Source of the DNA: Branchiostoma floridae
Lineage: Eukaryota; Chordata; Leptocardii; Amphioxiformes; Branchiostomatidae
NCBI RefSeq assembly: GCF_000003815.2
Contig: NC_049980.1
Location: 3,118,545-3,182,544 of the forward strand
Direction: 5' to 3'
Length of the DNA stretch: 64,000 nucleotides
Shown here: positions 1-11,330 of the stretch, piece by piece
Numbering within the stretch: position 1 is the stretch's first letter
How the letters are laid out: each line of letters starts with the position of its first letter
Translations under genes and position numbers: made by a program
Notes under the pieces: generated by a model
What the model was told of the DNA's origin: nothing
The model's input: only the letters and a program-made list of their open reading frames with translations
The model's database searches: none

Positions 1-381
1 CAAGGGCTGTTGCGTCTATAAGAAAAATTATTATTTTGGAAAGGAGTACTGTTTAATAGCTGGTCTTGGCTTACAACTTTATTTTAAATGTACAATAAGT
101 TCATTATAAAATCTATCAATATACTCAGGTACTTATGTACACTTGAAAAAGCACCATCAGCACTGTGACAAGATTCTATCTAAATTGACTACCAAATGTC
201 AAACAAATATCCAAACCAATTAACAGCTACCTCATCTCTATTATACTGGTTTCCGCATTTACAACATTTCTTCCTTGTTTTCCTGGATAATTTTGCTAAT
301 ATTCATGAAAATTTCCATACTTTTGTGTCGAGCGGTGTGACTTTCCACATCCGTGTTGTCTGAAAACTTCTGAATGAAGTC
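1..381. other. AT-rich sequence with no recognisable gene
   Basis: No coding exon, tRNA or repeat end was recognised. The last ~40 bases lead into the tandem unit whose second copy starts at 2821. Confidence 0.5.
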
Positions 382-431
382 GATACTGAACAATGAAGCA
401 TTTGCTACTGTAAGAAAGGATCGCTGTTTTT

Positions 432-2427
432 ACCTGCATGTATGCAGGTATGGTTTTGATGCTGGTGGGAACTTTTCGGTAGCCGGGGATGTAGGGCGCT
501 GTATCTCGTGAACGGATGGTGCGAGCACGACGATTTTTGGTACGTGGGTTGGGGATGGTAGCCTGACACTCAGGTGTGATTTTGGGCCTCCTGGCGCTTG
601 ACCTTGACATTGAAGGTGGCATTTTTTGTGTTTTGGGGGCACTTTTGGCGCTGTGTGTCCGGAACGATACGCGCGATTGCGACGATTTTTGGTGCATGGG
701 TGGGGGGTTGTTGCCTGTTGCCTAGGATTGACTTTGGGCCTTGTCGCGTTTGAACTTGACCCGGCAGGTCGAATTTTGTGTCCGGGAGGGGTGTTTCCGG
801 AGTTATATCTTCTGAACGGCTGGTGCTGGCGCGATGATATTTGGCACATGTGTCGGCGGTGGCTGAATAATGCTCAATTTTGATTTTGGCGCCCTTGGTG
901 CTTGAACTTGACATTTTAGGTTACCTTTTGTGCGGGCACGGGGCGTGCGCTGTATCTCCGGAACGCAAGGTGCCATTGTGTTGCCATTTGGTACGTGAGT
1001 TGTTTGTGGTGTCCTGGTGGTCAGGTTTGATTTTGGGCCTCCTAGTGCTTGAACTTGATACTGTATAGGTTGACCCTGTTTTAGTGTGGTTGGGGCATCC
1101 TCCCAATATCTGCTTGGTTTTAAAAACAGATTATGGTTGGGTGTAGAACCATCATCTGGCCTGGGCCACCTTCAATGTATCAGGTTACTTAGTGGCACTG
1201 ACAGTTTGCCAGATGACGGGAGTGTACAAGAATATATATCTGTTGGTCAGGTATAATTGAAGTTTGCTTATTACTCTTTGTGGTGTTTCTAGAGCTGTAT
1301 AGTACTGAGTTTAAAGTTCCGGTACAAGTTCCTTTACCCTGTTGGCAATCATGGTTGAACTTGAACTTAAACAGAAGAAGATGCAATTTTCTAATGTGGA
1401 GGAGAACTGTATAGAGTGTGGGCATAAGAGAAAGGTATGTGTATGATTTGTCCTGTGTTTCTTTTTGTTTCTTTGGTAATGCCATTTCCATACTGTATAC
1501 ATGTAATTTGTTGTTTTGGGCTAGTCATATTCGCTTGGTTTTTGGGCCTGCTTAATCTACGGTACAGGCAGGGTTAAGTGGCAGAGGCTTAGCTTTGTTC
1601 TGTTTTAAATTCAGTATCGTTTGTTGCATTTTGTCGCGGCAAATATATGATGAAATTCCCCTTCTAAGCAACTGCTCATTGGTTTGCGGGGATGTTTGCT
1701 GGGTGTTTGCTTTGACTACAACAGCTTCTGAACTTTTCAAAGCTTCCATTGCCAGCAGCTTGCCATCTATAAATGGGATTGACAAGGACATTTTTCATAG
1801 TAAATTATGCTGTTAAATTTGGCTTAGATACTACAGGAGATTTAGGTTTGGGTTGGATGGATTGAATGAAAATATCATACAACCCTGGGGACTAACTGTT
1901 GCTGCTGCATGGGGGCTACCACTATTCATGTTGTCTAATGTCTATGGAACTACTGTACAGATAAAAGTATCATTGGTCAAATTATGCGAGTAACATTCCG
2001 ATGTCAAGTGAATAACACCCCAGAAATAAATCTTTAATGAATATCATTGGAAGAACACAAACCAAGGAGACTTAGCAGCTGCATTAGGTCAGTACATTGA
2101 AATAGGAAGATATTAGTATATCATGTGACAGAGTAACTACATGTGCATGGGCCATCTGAGACAAAAAAAGGTAGCGTCTCAACAACTTCAAAGTACTGTG
2201 GTTGGTTACATACTTAAGAAATCCAAAATAAGTAATGTTCATCCCTGTCCAAACTTACAAATTCAGAAAATGGAATTTCAGAGTCAGACTTTTGCATGGT
2301 GCACAACCAACACAGTAAAAAGCTCATTTTTCCAACCACGTACCACAGACAAAAAGGCAAAAATACACAATAGGTCTACAGAAACCCAATACATTTCATG
2401 CAGGCCTGAGGTCTACGAACTCTTGTT
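432..2427 (-). mobile_element. Helentron/Helitron2-like non-autonomous element, copy A
   Basis: A 1996-bp block that is nearly identical to 25226-28054 once an 825-bp insertion there is removed. Read on the minus strand, it starts near AACAAGAGTTCGTAGACCTC (2427) and ends with a perfect hairpin (ACCTGCAT/ATGCAGGT, 432-449). Comparison with the intact unit 2 shows insertion between TTTTT and GATGG with no clear target duplication, as expected of rolling-circle elements. The terminal hairpin and a 5' subterminal motif CCTGCAT that matches its stem fit the HINE/Helentron architecture. No Rep/helicase ORF is present, so it would be non-autonomous. The superfamily is inferred from structure only. 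Confidence 0.6.
460..1075. repeat. Four degenerate ~150-bp modules inside copy A
   Basis: The core TTTGGGCC or TTTGGCGCC recurs at 581, 733, 885 and 1032 (spacing 152, 152, 147). Each core is followed by CTTGACCTTGACAT- or CTTGAACTTGACAT-like sequence and preceded by GGAACG...CGATTTTTGGTACGTG-like sequence. Minus-strand open frames through the modules give similar peptides (SSS-x-RPK...), but they fall in different frames, so this is periodic DNA rather than a repeat protein. Confidence 0.75.
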
Positions 2428-2734
2428 GATGGAGTTTCATGCAAACAACATCAAGAGCCTCTGTTTACATCATGAATAGTAGTTGGCGAGTGTTTTGTGA
2501 GAATCATCTTACCGCGCATAGGAGCCGCTGTACGGTATTTTCCATTACCATGAACAGAAAAATTCGAATGCCGGGTTTGGAATCTATGAAATCCTGTTCA
2601 TAAGACAAAGGCCTTGCATACATGAAATGAATACTAAAATAAAATAAAAAATGATACATAAAAATATAATATCAATAAATAAATAGAATATTTATTTATT
2701 ATCTTCAATATTTAAAAAGAAAAAAATCCACTCT

Positions 2735-2808
2735 CGGTTTCGAACCAGGGACTTTCGGATCCGAAGGCGTATGACTTTACCGATTGAACTAAGTTGTTAC
2801 GTGTATTG
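2735..2808 (-). pseudogene. tRNA-Arg(UCG)-like pseudogene or SINE head, unit 1
   Basis: The minus strand has an A-box-like TAGTTCAATCGG, an anticodon-region CTTCGGATCCGAAAG resembling tRNA-Arg with UCG, and a B box GGTTCGAAACC at the correct spacing. The D stem ACTT/AAGT pairs, but the acceptor and T stems do not pair fully. It is therefore tRNA-derived rather than a working tRNA gene. Confidence 0.55.
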
Positions 2809-3168
2809 TATATGAGTGTAGTCGATACTGAACATTTGCTACTGTAAGAAAGGATCGCTGTTTTTGATGGAGTTTCATGCAAACAACATCAAGAGCCTCT
2901 GTTTACATCATGAATAGTAGTTTAGTGGCGAGTGTTTTGCGAGAATCATCTTACCGCGCATAGGAGCCGCTGCACGGTATTTCCATTACCATGAACAGAA
3001 AAATTCGAATGCCGGGTTTGGAATCTATGAAGTCCTGTTCATAAGACAAAGGCCTTGCATATATAAAATGAATACTAGAATAAATAAAAAATGATATATA
3101 CAAGTATAATATCAATAAATAAATAGAATATTTATATATTATCTTCAATATTTAAAAAGAAAAAAATC

Positions 3169-3243
3169 CACTCTCGGTTTCGAACCAGGGACTTTCGGAT
3201 CTGAAGGAGTATGACTTTACCGATTGAGCTAAGTTGTCACGTG
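3169..3243 (-). pseudogene. tRNA-Arg-like pseudogene or SINE head, unit 2
   Basis: Second copy of the segment at 2735-2808, with TAGCTCAATCGG as A box and the same B box. The anticodon region is CTTCAGATCCGAAAG, so the inferred anticodon differs (UCA instead of UCG), which suggests drift without selection. Confidence 0.5.
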
Positions 3244-3458
3244 TCTTACATCTGAGTGTACATTATGCTTTAACCTCACTACATAGTATTATTTATGTCG
3301 ATTTTCGGTCGCTTTCTTGATAAAATCATTTTTTTTCTTGTGCAATCTTGTGGAATAGATGTTATATGGCCATTTTCCAGGATATTGAAGTCCGAAACCA
3401 CAATGCAATGGTATTTCCGAACATACAGTTGTAGCAGTTGCATGCGGTCGTGTTGAAC

Positions 3459-3659
3459 GAGGGTCTGCATGCTCTTTTACGTAAGGCGTAGGCAGCCAAT
3501 TTTATTTCCCGTAATTCGTAGGGAAAACCATCTTATCTACGTAATTCGTAGCGAGGCGACCAAATTTAGCGTAATTGCCTTCCTTGATTTAGCGTAATAC
3601 GTAGGGGGTTCTTTTAAATTCAGCGTAAACCGTTGTCGGAACTCCCCATGCAGACCCTC
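3459..3659 (-). mobile_element. Family K element, copy K1 (201 bp)
   Basis: TIRs GAGGGTCTGCATG and CATGCAGACCCTC are flanked by an exact 6-bp target duplication TTGAAC (3453-3458 and 3660-3665). The interior consists almost only of the family's ~30-bp motif (GTAATTCGTAG and AGCGTAATACGTAG variants). The element has no coding capacity. Orientation is relative to the copy at 51265. Confidence 0.85.
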
Positions 3660-3665
3660 TTGAAC

Positions 3666-4478
3666 CAAACCAAGCACCAAGCATCCATCATCGAAGCACC
3701 CACTGAAGGTAAAACCCAATACATTGCGTTTCGTCGCCAGAGGGCGACGAAACGCAAAAATTGACCTGGGGGAGGGCCTAGCAAAAAATTTTTGACCTGA
3801 CCCTTTGTTGACCGGCCAGTCCCCCCTCACTTAATACCATACGGTCCCTAACGCGGCTAGAAACTCCATTACTACATGACTGTATTAAAATATACATCAC
3901 TGTACATACCCGGTAGTCCACAGGTACAAATGTAGCACCCTGGAAATTGTAATGAAGGTCCTTAGAAAAGTTACAAGTTCTTCAGGAGACATTTCTAAGC
4001 CAAAATGTTGAGACAGAAGAAATAGGTAAGGTCAATAAATGCTTGTATTGTAGGTAACATGCAAAGACAAAACTTGGTACAAAACAATCTAGAGGATGTG
4101 TTAGTTGAACAGGTCTGACTGTGGCAGACAGCCTGGGGGTTGAGTTGACAGGACAGCAGAAATCACTAAGCCAATTGTTGGGGGCAACAACAACAGCATG
4201 TCTAGATCTCTGCCCTTGTCCCCAAACATTGGAGACAAAAAAAAAATGTTGTTTTTACTTTCAGAGCCTTAGTTTACAAAAAACACATGCCGTAAACTTT
4301 ATTTCATGAAGAAGCACATTAGATTATTACCTTTGAATGAAATGGTGCCTCATAATAGAGTCATATTACATTTGTATATCCATTCTAATTTCATTTGTTT
4401 ATCCAAAAGAATGTGCACTTGGGGGAAGGCAGCGATCACTTCTGGGTTAGATTGTGATAAAAGATTGCATACTATTAG
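3666..4478. other. No recognised gene
   Basis: Includes a duplicated GACGAAACGC stretch around 3735-3755. The ORFs here are short and show no recognisable domain. Confidence 0.4.
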
Positions 4479-4480
4479 TA

Positions 4481-4639
4481 CAGTGGAAGTCGCTTAATTG
4501 CACACCCCACTTGCCAGTGCATTTCGTGGAATTATCCAAACTGTGCAACAAAGCGAAGTTCCCACCATGGGATTTGGGGATTTCTTGTAATTAACAGAAG
4601 TGTGCGATAATCTGTTGTGCAATTAACTAGCTTCTACTG
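4481..4639. mobile_element. 159-bp TA-target MITE
   Basis: Imperfect ~24-bp terminal inverted repeats begin CAGTGGAAGTCGCTTAATTG on the left and CAGTAGAAGCTAGTTAATTG on the right (read inwards). TA dinucleotides flank both ends (4479-4480, 4640-4641). CAGT.GAAG ends with a TA target fit Tc1/mariner/pogo (Tigger-like) MITEs. Confidence 0.7.
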
Positions 4640-4800
4640 TATACATAAAACCAAATCAACGAGGTTTGTACAATCCATCATCTTTGGGGACTCCATATTC
4701 CGGTCTAACCCTCACATAATCACTTAAAACCTAGGTTCAGCAGTTGCTTAAAAAACTCTACTTGCAGCACCGTTAGGTTCTAGACTAACAGTTGTCAATA

Positions 4801-5705
4801 CAGTCAAACCTGTCTATAGCGACCACTCAAGGGACTGGTCAAAATTGGCCACTATAGAGAGGTGGCCACTATAGAGAATATGCTAATTAATTGACCACAA
4901 GCAATAAGTTACACATGGTTTTAGTACCAACTGATCTTTATTCACATAATACAGTACTTTACATGTACTGCAATGATTTTTACACTACATGTATATGTAT
5001 TAAGAAAACAAAGGCTATAAAAAGTTTTAAATGTTCTACAGTTGATATTGTCTGAAGAGACCGGTATCGTCATATTTCTTTGATCTTTTGTCTTGCATCC
5101 TTTGATACTTCGCCGTCCGTGTGTTCCCGCTCGCGTTCATACGTCAGATTCGCCCATTATGCTAATGTGGTACTCACAAGAAAAGTCTCGTCATTTTAGA
5201 CTTATCTCTTAATAAATGTAAGAATAAAATCCACCATAGTCTGAAGTTCATATCATTTTGTCTTTGTAACAATATATTTAGAAAGTTTTTGTGATGTAAA
5301 TTAACCTAAGCGATAGTGTATTAGAACGTAACTTTAACACAATTTACCTCCGTAATATTGGTGTCATCTATTGACCACGTTTGTCAGCGGGTATGGGTAG
5401 CGCCAGTTTACGAAGTTTTGTTTTGAAAATAAGTCAAAGAGGTTTTAAATCCGGCGATATTGGGTGACGATACGGCCGCTGTATATGGCCGAACGCGTGC
5501 CGAAACATAGATCAGCGGTCCGCTTGGCCGTAATCGGCAGTGTTTTTGTACCTGCGGGACCGGAAATCGTGTGGCCGTGGCCGCGTTGGACAGGTGGCCG
5601 CTAAGCCTATTTCTTAATCATTACGAATCCAAGGGACCGACAAAAAGTGGCCACTATGGGCAGGTGGCCGTTATGCAAAGGTGGCCGCTAATACAGGTTT
5701 GACTG
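4801..5705. mobile_element. Tigger/pogo-like non-autonomous transposon, subfamily 1 (905 bp)
   Basis: Ends are CAGTCAAACCTG and CAGGTTTGACTG with TA on both sides (4799-4800, 5706-5707). Subterminal repeats of GTGGCCACTATAG and GGTGGCCGCTAA lie at both ends. It is a close relative, in opposite orientation, of 36276-39050 and is intact where that copy carries a Helitron. No transposase ORF is seen. Confidence 0.8.
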
Positions 5706-6840
5706 TAGCTTCTTGAGTATCATTAATAAGATTCATATTACTGGTAGTGCTGTAAATGCATTGATTATAATTTGCAAAAGGCACAAATTGGAGTTTGTGA
5801 TTGTGATTATACTTTTTTTTTAGTCACATACTGCTGCAGTAATGGAAACACAGGTGCCATCATTACACTGCCAGTCAGAAAGCACCTACTAATGACTTGG
5901 GAAGGGTGTAACAGACAGGCAGAAAAATTTGAAAGTACTGGGTTAACATCTGTCATACTGAATGTACCCAAGGAATGACTAAAAGGTTTGCAAATATGAA
6001 TGCAATTCTCCAATATTGGGACACTTCAGTTCAATTAATTATCATTTGTGCATCTTCACCATAACATGTGCCTCTAACACATCATAATACCGGACAAAGT
6101 AAAGACAGAAGGTAGAACAACATTTTTCGCGGTGAAAACTTTTGCACAAAACAAAAACCTGCATGAGCATACAAAAAGTCATGAGAAAACGGACGTATAG
6201 TCGTATACTATCAAGAATTTTCATTTGATATTGATCCGTCACAACCGTTCAATCATGATCGTCTTGTGGCAAGTTGTGCAGTGAGCACGTGTGATTATTA
6301 TCTACAAATCTGGCGATGAATGTGACAGTGTGTTCGTCCCACGACAAGCTCGCCTGCCCTGAAAAGGAACTGAAAACTTGTGGCCTTGTTGTCTTCGATT
6401 GCACCGATATCGAAGCCTTTTTGAAAATGTGTTGAACACATTGATGGCTGAAGTGAGTTACCTCGAAAATTACTGTTGCTGCACAAGTAGATCTCCTTAA
6501 CTTCATCGCCGATTTATTTGGCAGTATCATGATTAGTGGCGGTATAATTTTAATGGATGTTATCTATTTTGAAATTTTGTTTTGCTTTTTTTAATGGTAC
6601 AGTGCATCTAGTATGACAAGTCAGATGTGGCTCTAAAAGGCTCTCAAGTTATAGTACTGTACTGCAGTTCATTGGCAGCATTTCTGCATTCTAACTTGAA
6701 ATTGTGTTACCCTTGACCTTATAATGCAAATACCAGGTATCATGCAAAACGTACATTCAAATATTCCTCACAAATCACATAAAGATTTTTTACCTTCGCA
6801 AAGAAAGTTCTATTTTCGGTTATGGCAAGGTGTTGTGTCT
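5706..6840. other. No recognised gene
   Basis: Contains a GC-richer patch (about 6240-6540) with short ORFs on both strands, among them a 39-codon plus-strand frame from ATG 6316. None has recognisable homology or a convincing splice context. Confidence 0.35.
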
Positions 6841-6859
6841 CTATATGTAGGTCAACAGC

Positions 6860-7430
6860 ATATAACTCGAGAAGCTGAGTAAATGTATGTATTTTCATAA
6901 TATTTGGTATTTGAGTATCGGTTGTGGAAAGGAAGGTCGAGTTTGAAAATGGTTGGCACTTTCCGTCAGTACTGCAGCGTGTGTGTGCGTTTGCTTGCAG
7001 ACAGCATAGTAACTTGAGACATTGTAGATTGTTTTGCTTGATATTTGGTGGATAGGTGGGGGTTGTGAAAACAAAGATAAAGTTTGATATTGGGCCTCCT
7101 TGCGGCGAGTTACAGTACTGCAGCAGAGCTTCAATGTTGGAAGTCAGACTTTTTGCAAGTGCCGGGTTCATGATCTTTTAGTGTTGGATAAGCATTGGGG
7201 AAGGGAGTAAATGGTGTAAGTTTGGCCCTCCTGGCAGGGAGTTATGGTACTGCAGCAGAGCTTCAAAGGTGCAGGTTGAAATTTATGCAAGTGTCAGGTT
7301 CATGATTTTTTAGTTACTGTAGTTGATAGGAATTGGGGCAGGCAGTAAATGGTGTAACTTTGGGCCACCTACTGTAGCAACTCGTTTGGAACTGCAGTGA
7401 GCATTTTTGCTATAAGATTTTTGACAAACT
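6860..7430. repeat. Degenerate ~150-bp module array
   Basis: Repeats of TTGGGCCTCC or TTTGGCCCTCC, followed by GCGAGTTACAGTACTGCAGCAGAGCTTCAA-like sequence and then GGTTCATGATTTTTTAG, at about 7090, 7220 and 7365. The modules are the same kind as those at 460-1075 and 10640-11280. Confidence 0.6.
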
Positions 7431-7577
7431 GTGTCCCCTTAACCTCTACTTGGACATGTGTTATTGACAGCTAGTATGCTGGCAGGCTCACCCAGCCTTG
7501 ACCCCTGCCCCAGGGTGCCAATCAGAAACAGTTGAGATAGAACTTTTTGGGTCTATATGTTGGTCAACTGTAGTATA

Positions 7578-8838
7578 CACTCAGCACAAAAAGTTTGGAA
7601 TATCAACTTCGGTTGATCATATTTATGTTGTTTCTGCATCAATTTCAATATATTATATATCTATAAAAAGCTTGCATGGTTTTCTTTCCAATGGTATCAA
7701 ACTCATTATCATTGTTAACTCATGGAACATACACTAGGCCTGCTAACGTGAGTGGGTCACGAAAAAAAAGTGCCCAAATTCCCCCGTTTCTGTTCAAAAC
7801 TGTATCGTCCGGTTCAACCGTTGTTATGGCCGCGGGTGACAATGATTCAAACAATCCTTTTATCACCTAACGTTTGGTTTACAGAACATCCAAGTTTCTT
7901 TTTAGCATATCTGAGTAGAGTATTTTATGAGTGTAAATTCATGGAGCGAGGACTAGGCCCGCTTACGTACAGGGGGTCCTAAAGATAAAGTGCCAAAATT
8001 ACCCTACTAAAGTCAATCACTCCATTCTGCTCATTTTCTTCCCTCAGTATTGACTTGGGAATGAAGGCAAGTTGAATAAACAGGACATGTCAATCAAAGC
8101 TACTATTACTCTTTATTCAAGCAAAAAATCTGAACCATATCATGGCAAGAGGTGATCAATCGAGTGCTAGCCATAAGCCGTAGGAAGGCTATTCCACCCT
8201 AAGACTGTGTCCAGCATCCAATGGTCCTTGCTCTGTGTGGACTGGTGTTGTAATTTTGCAGAATGGCATTTGGTCCAATATTGAAGAGGTAGAATGTTGC
8301 TACTGGATGGAGGATGGTGTCCCTATATGTCACCACATTAATTTACCTGGAATGATGACGAGTCTTGTTTACCCTATGGTGGTTATACCGCCCCACACCA
8401 TGACGCTGCCTCCACCACGAAAGTTACTCTTGCCTTGTTAGCGTGCGGTTCTCCTTGCCGCATACACGCTTTGATTCTGCCATCCAACTATCGAAAGGGC
8501 AGATGAACTCTGCTCGAGTGTACTAAAACCTTGTATGTTCCGTATACAAAATGTGAGGTGAAAAGAGGATTGATTGAACCAGTGACACACGCGCCAATAT
8601 CAACAGGACGATGCAGTGTTGAACAGAAGTAGGGGAATTTGGGCACTTTTTTTTCGTGACCCACCCACGTAAGCAGGCCTTGTACTCGTTTCATGTGTTT
8701 ACAATCATCATAAGTTTGATACCATAGGAAAGAAAATCACACCAGCTTTCAATTGATATATAATACATTGAAATTGATGCATAAATAACGGAAATATGAT
8801 ATACCAAAGTTGATATTCCAAACTTTTTGTGCCGAGTG
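7578..8838 (-). mobile_element. Decayed Tc1/mariner-type transposon with ~350-bp TIRs
   Basis: Both ends carry CACTC(A/G)GCACAAAAAGTTTGG and stay alignable as inverted repeats for about 350 bp (7578-7920 and 8500-8838). TATA or TA flanks each side. Between the arms lies a frame-broken transposase remnant on the minus strand. Confidence 0.8.
8130..8470 (-). pseudogene. Tc1-like transposase remnant
   Basis: Reading the minus strand across frames gives fragments typical of the Tc1 DDE domain: a GGGSVMVWGGI-like block encoded around 8390-8415, then a block resembling the RLVIIPGKL segment, then NTSPHRA-like sequence before 8230. Stops and frameshifts interrupt it, so it cannot make active enzyme. 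The position inside matched TIRs supports the call. Confidence 0.65.
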
Positions 8839-8849
8839 TATAACTATAA

Positions 8850-9230
8850 AAATATTGTGGATGGATCTTGGTGATATTTCGTACTAATCGTAGGTGTGTT
8901 GTAGAAATTGTGGAAAGGCAGGTCAAGTTCGAAAACAGTTAACCTGGTGTTTTCCTATGGTACTGCAGCAAGCATTGCATTTTTGTGCTTGTTTGTGAAC
9001 AGCATAACTCGAGAAGCTGTGAATATATGTTGTTAGCTTTATCCTATACTTCTATTTTGTACTTTGTGTAATAGTTGTTGTCATGTACAATTGTCGTGAA
9101 ATAAAGTTCTGTATCTTCATTATATTTGGTAGATGTGTAGCGGTTGTAGAGAGGAAGGTCACATGCGAAAATGGTTTACCTACTAGAGTAGCTTTTACCT
9201 ATGATGCTGAAGCCCAGGTATTGTAATATA
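8850..9230. repeat. Module-array remnant
   Basis: The pattern GTTGTAGA..GGAAAGGCAGGTCAAGTTCGAAAA followed by GGTACTGCAGCAAGCATT recurs here. It matches the modules at 6900-7100 and 12820-12900. Confidence 0.5.
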
Positions 9231-9699
9231 CATAGTATACATGTAGTTCACATTCCATTTATCCCCAACTCCGTAGGGTGTACAACATTGATCAAGATCA
9301 AGGGCACAAGTACATAAAATGCAATCAAGACATCAATGCATCCAACAATACAATACAACACTCAAACCTATTTCAAACCCTAAGTGAACAGGGACCCCCT
9401 GAAATAAGGAACTTGGAACACTGCACAACAGAAGCCGTCAGACTATAGGGACTTAACAAGTGGATTCAAATCTTACCATGGTTTCAGTCGCTTGTATGAA
9501 GGTAACTGTCTCGGATGGACAGACTGAGAAACTTACTAAGACACTGTAGACTACTTTACCAAGGGATGAGCCAATTGCAGTTCGCCAGGGAAACTGTCCG
9601 GCCGCCCCGCCCGGGGCGCTACTTCCACTGAAGTTCCAGGAGCCCAGGAGGTGGAATCGCCAGAGAAGAAGAGACAAGAGGAGACAGGAGGACGCTTTT

Positions 9700-9815
9700 T
9701 GGTCCAGTACAGATTTGCATGATTTGGAATTAGCCAAACAGAATATCGGCAATTGGTTGGGAGTTGGCAGCGGCAGGAGCGCGCCACGGTGACTCATTTA
9801 CATAGTGACGTCATG
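9700..9815. promoter_or_regulatory. Promoter-like cluster (octamer, CCAAT, AP-1, CRE)
   Basis: ATTTGCAT (9713-9720), ATTGG (inverted CCAAT, about 9752), TGACTCA (9790-9796) and TGACGTCA (9806-9813) lie within ~100 bp beside a GC-rich stretch (9598-9620). The cluster suggests a promoter or enhancer, but no adjacent coding exon was recognised. Confidence 0.35.
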
Positions 9816-10059
9816 AAAAGAGGTGTTACCTTCATACAATACAATATGAAACAGTCAAGGGGGAGTTCCGTTGATGATGGGAAGGGCTTCACCCAGGGGC
9901 GATCCACTAACTAAAAGCTACGGGGCTAAAGTTATCGCTACTACAGTCATGTCTGGTAAAACTGTAGCTACTAGTAGGTAATGTCAAAGGGAGGTCTAAA
10001 CACATACAGCCATTGTAGTATGGGTGCGGCAAGGAGCTGGAGCAGTTAGAAATAGCCTG

Positions 10060-10270
10060 TCCCAACTTGAACACTCAATCCTGCAAGAAGAAATGGACTG
10101 TCCCCACCTAAACAGTCCCTCTTGCAGGAAGAAATGGACTGTCTCCACCCCTGAACAGTCTCTCCTGCAGCATGAAATGGACTGTCCCCACCTAAATAGA
10201 ACCCCCAGCAATAAGAAATGAACTAGCCCCACCTGAAAGAGATGAACTAGCCCCACCTGAACAACTCCTC
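10060..10270. repeat. Minisatellite, ~48-bp unit
   Basis: Four to five units contain AAATGGACTGTCCCCACCT or close variants, spaced about 45-50 bp. The last units decay to AAATGAACTAGCCCCACCTG. ORFs on both strands here are by-products of the repeat. Confidence 0.8.
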
Positions 10271-10539
10271 CTTCAGCAAGTTATGAGTAGAGTAACAAAT
10301 GTTACCTTATTGAACCATACACACCCTCATTGCAACCCCAGCTGTGGTCTGTTATTCCTTTCTTGCAATCATTCATACCAATTGATACGTGCATCCCCCT
10401 TTTGAAGTCTTTGACCTCATCATCATGCCCAAGGCCTTGCAATTGCGAAACACAAAGAAATAGCACTAAGACATACCACTGCTCGACTATCCACCCCATG
10501 CTGCAGCTTCTGACGACTGAAATAATCTATCTCAGGATT

Positions 10540-11330
10540 GTTGCCTCCATGAAATGTCATCATGGAGGCTATATTTGCCTCCATGAAATGTCATGGAGGT
10601 TATATTTTATCCTGCGTTTGTCTGTGTAAATCAAGAACGGCTGGGTGGATTGGTTTCATACTTGGTGTATTGGTAGGGTGTGATGAAAGCTGGAAATGAT
10701 TAGATTTTGGGCCCCCTAGCTGCTCCCTTTGGTACTGCAGCACAACTTCCGGTTCTGCTATCTTATATTCTGGACAAGCTATGGTTACGATTTTTAAGTG
10801 TTAGATAGCTCTTGTGCTCCGAACTTAATGACATAAGTTTGGGCCCCCTAGCGGCTAGTTTTGGGATGGCAGGGGCATTTTTGTCAAAAACTTCTGAAGA
10901 CGTTAAGAAAGGAACAACAGATTTTCATGATTTTTGGTATGTAGGTACCTTAGACAATGTTATACAAAATGAAATACTAATTATGCAAAATAGGAGTACA
11001 TTTGTATAATCAATGAGAATATTCTATCATAACAGTTTTTCTATGTATCTTTTGTAACGGACATCATATCGTCTTGACATTTAGGTGGTAGATAGCTTTC
11101 AGTGTCATGACAAAGTGGATCAAGTTTCAGCCCCCTTACATTTAATTTTGGAACTGCAGGGGCATTTTTGTTAAGACATTCCAAAGAGGATAACTGCAGA
11201 AAGGATTGACGGATCATTTTAGGCATGCAGGGAGCTTGGGCAAAGATGATTATAATGATATACATGTTATGCAAATGAGCACTTAATTTGTATAACTAAT
11301 GAGGAGTTTCTTTTACGATTTCGGAGGTTG
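10540..11330 (-). mobile_element. Hairpin-ended repeat family 2, truncated copy
   Basis: Starts with two tandem copies of the palindrome CCTCCATGAAA...TGTCATGGAGG (10545-10600), then the family sequence AAGAACGGCTGGGTGGATTG and modules with TTTGGGCCCCCTAG at ~10705 and ~10840. It is the reverse of 30557-31622 but lacks the CTAGAGTTCGG end. Confidence 0.65.

Larger units (their letters stand above)
382..3262. repeat. Tandem duplication of a ~440-bp unit; first unit split by an insertion
   Basis: Unit 1 is 382-431 joined to 2428-2820. Unit 2 is 2821-3262 and is continuous. Both start with GTCGATACTGAAC, share the TACTGTAAGAAAGGATCGCTG stretch and the ATGGAGTTTCATGCAAACA stretch, and end in GAGTGTA. 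Unit 2 therefore preserves the empty site of the 432-2427 insertion. Each unit carries a tRNA-like segment on the minus strand near its right end. Confidence 0.85.

Noticed and set aside
296-1106. Overlapping minus-strand ORFs with repeated SSS-x-RPK peptides (also at 25187-25895)
   Set aside because: They fall in different frames across ~150-bp DNA modules and shift between copies A and B, so the periodicity is in the DNA; no start context or domain.
2735-2808. Functional tRNA gene
   Set aside because: Acceptor and T-stem pairing fail although A and B boxes are good.
6249-6530. 93-codon minus ORF with a GTAACT donor-like site
   Set aside because: No family resemblance and competing short frames on the other strand; evidence too weak to call an exon.
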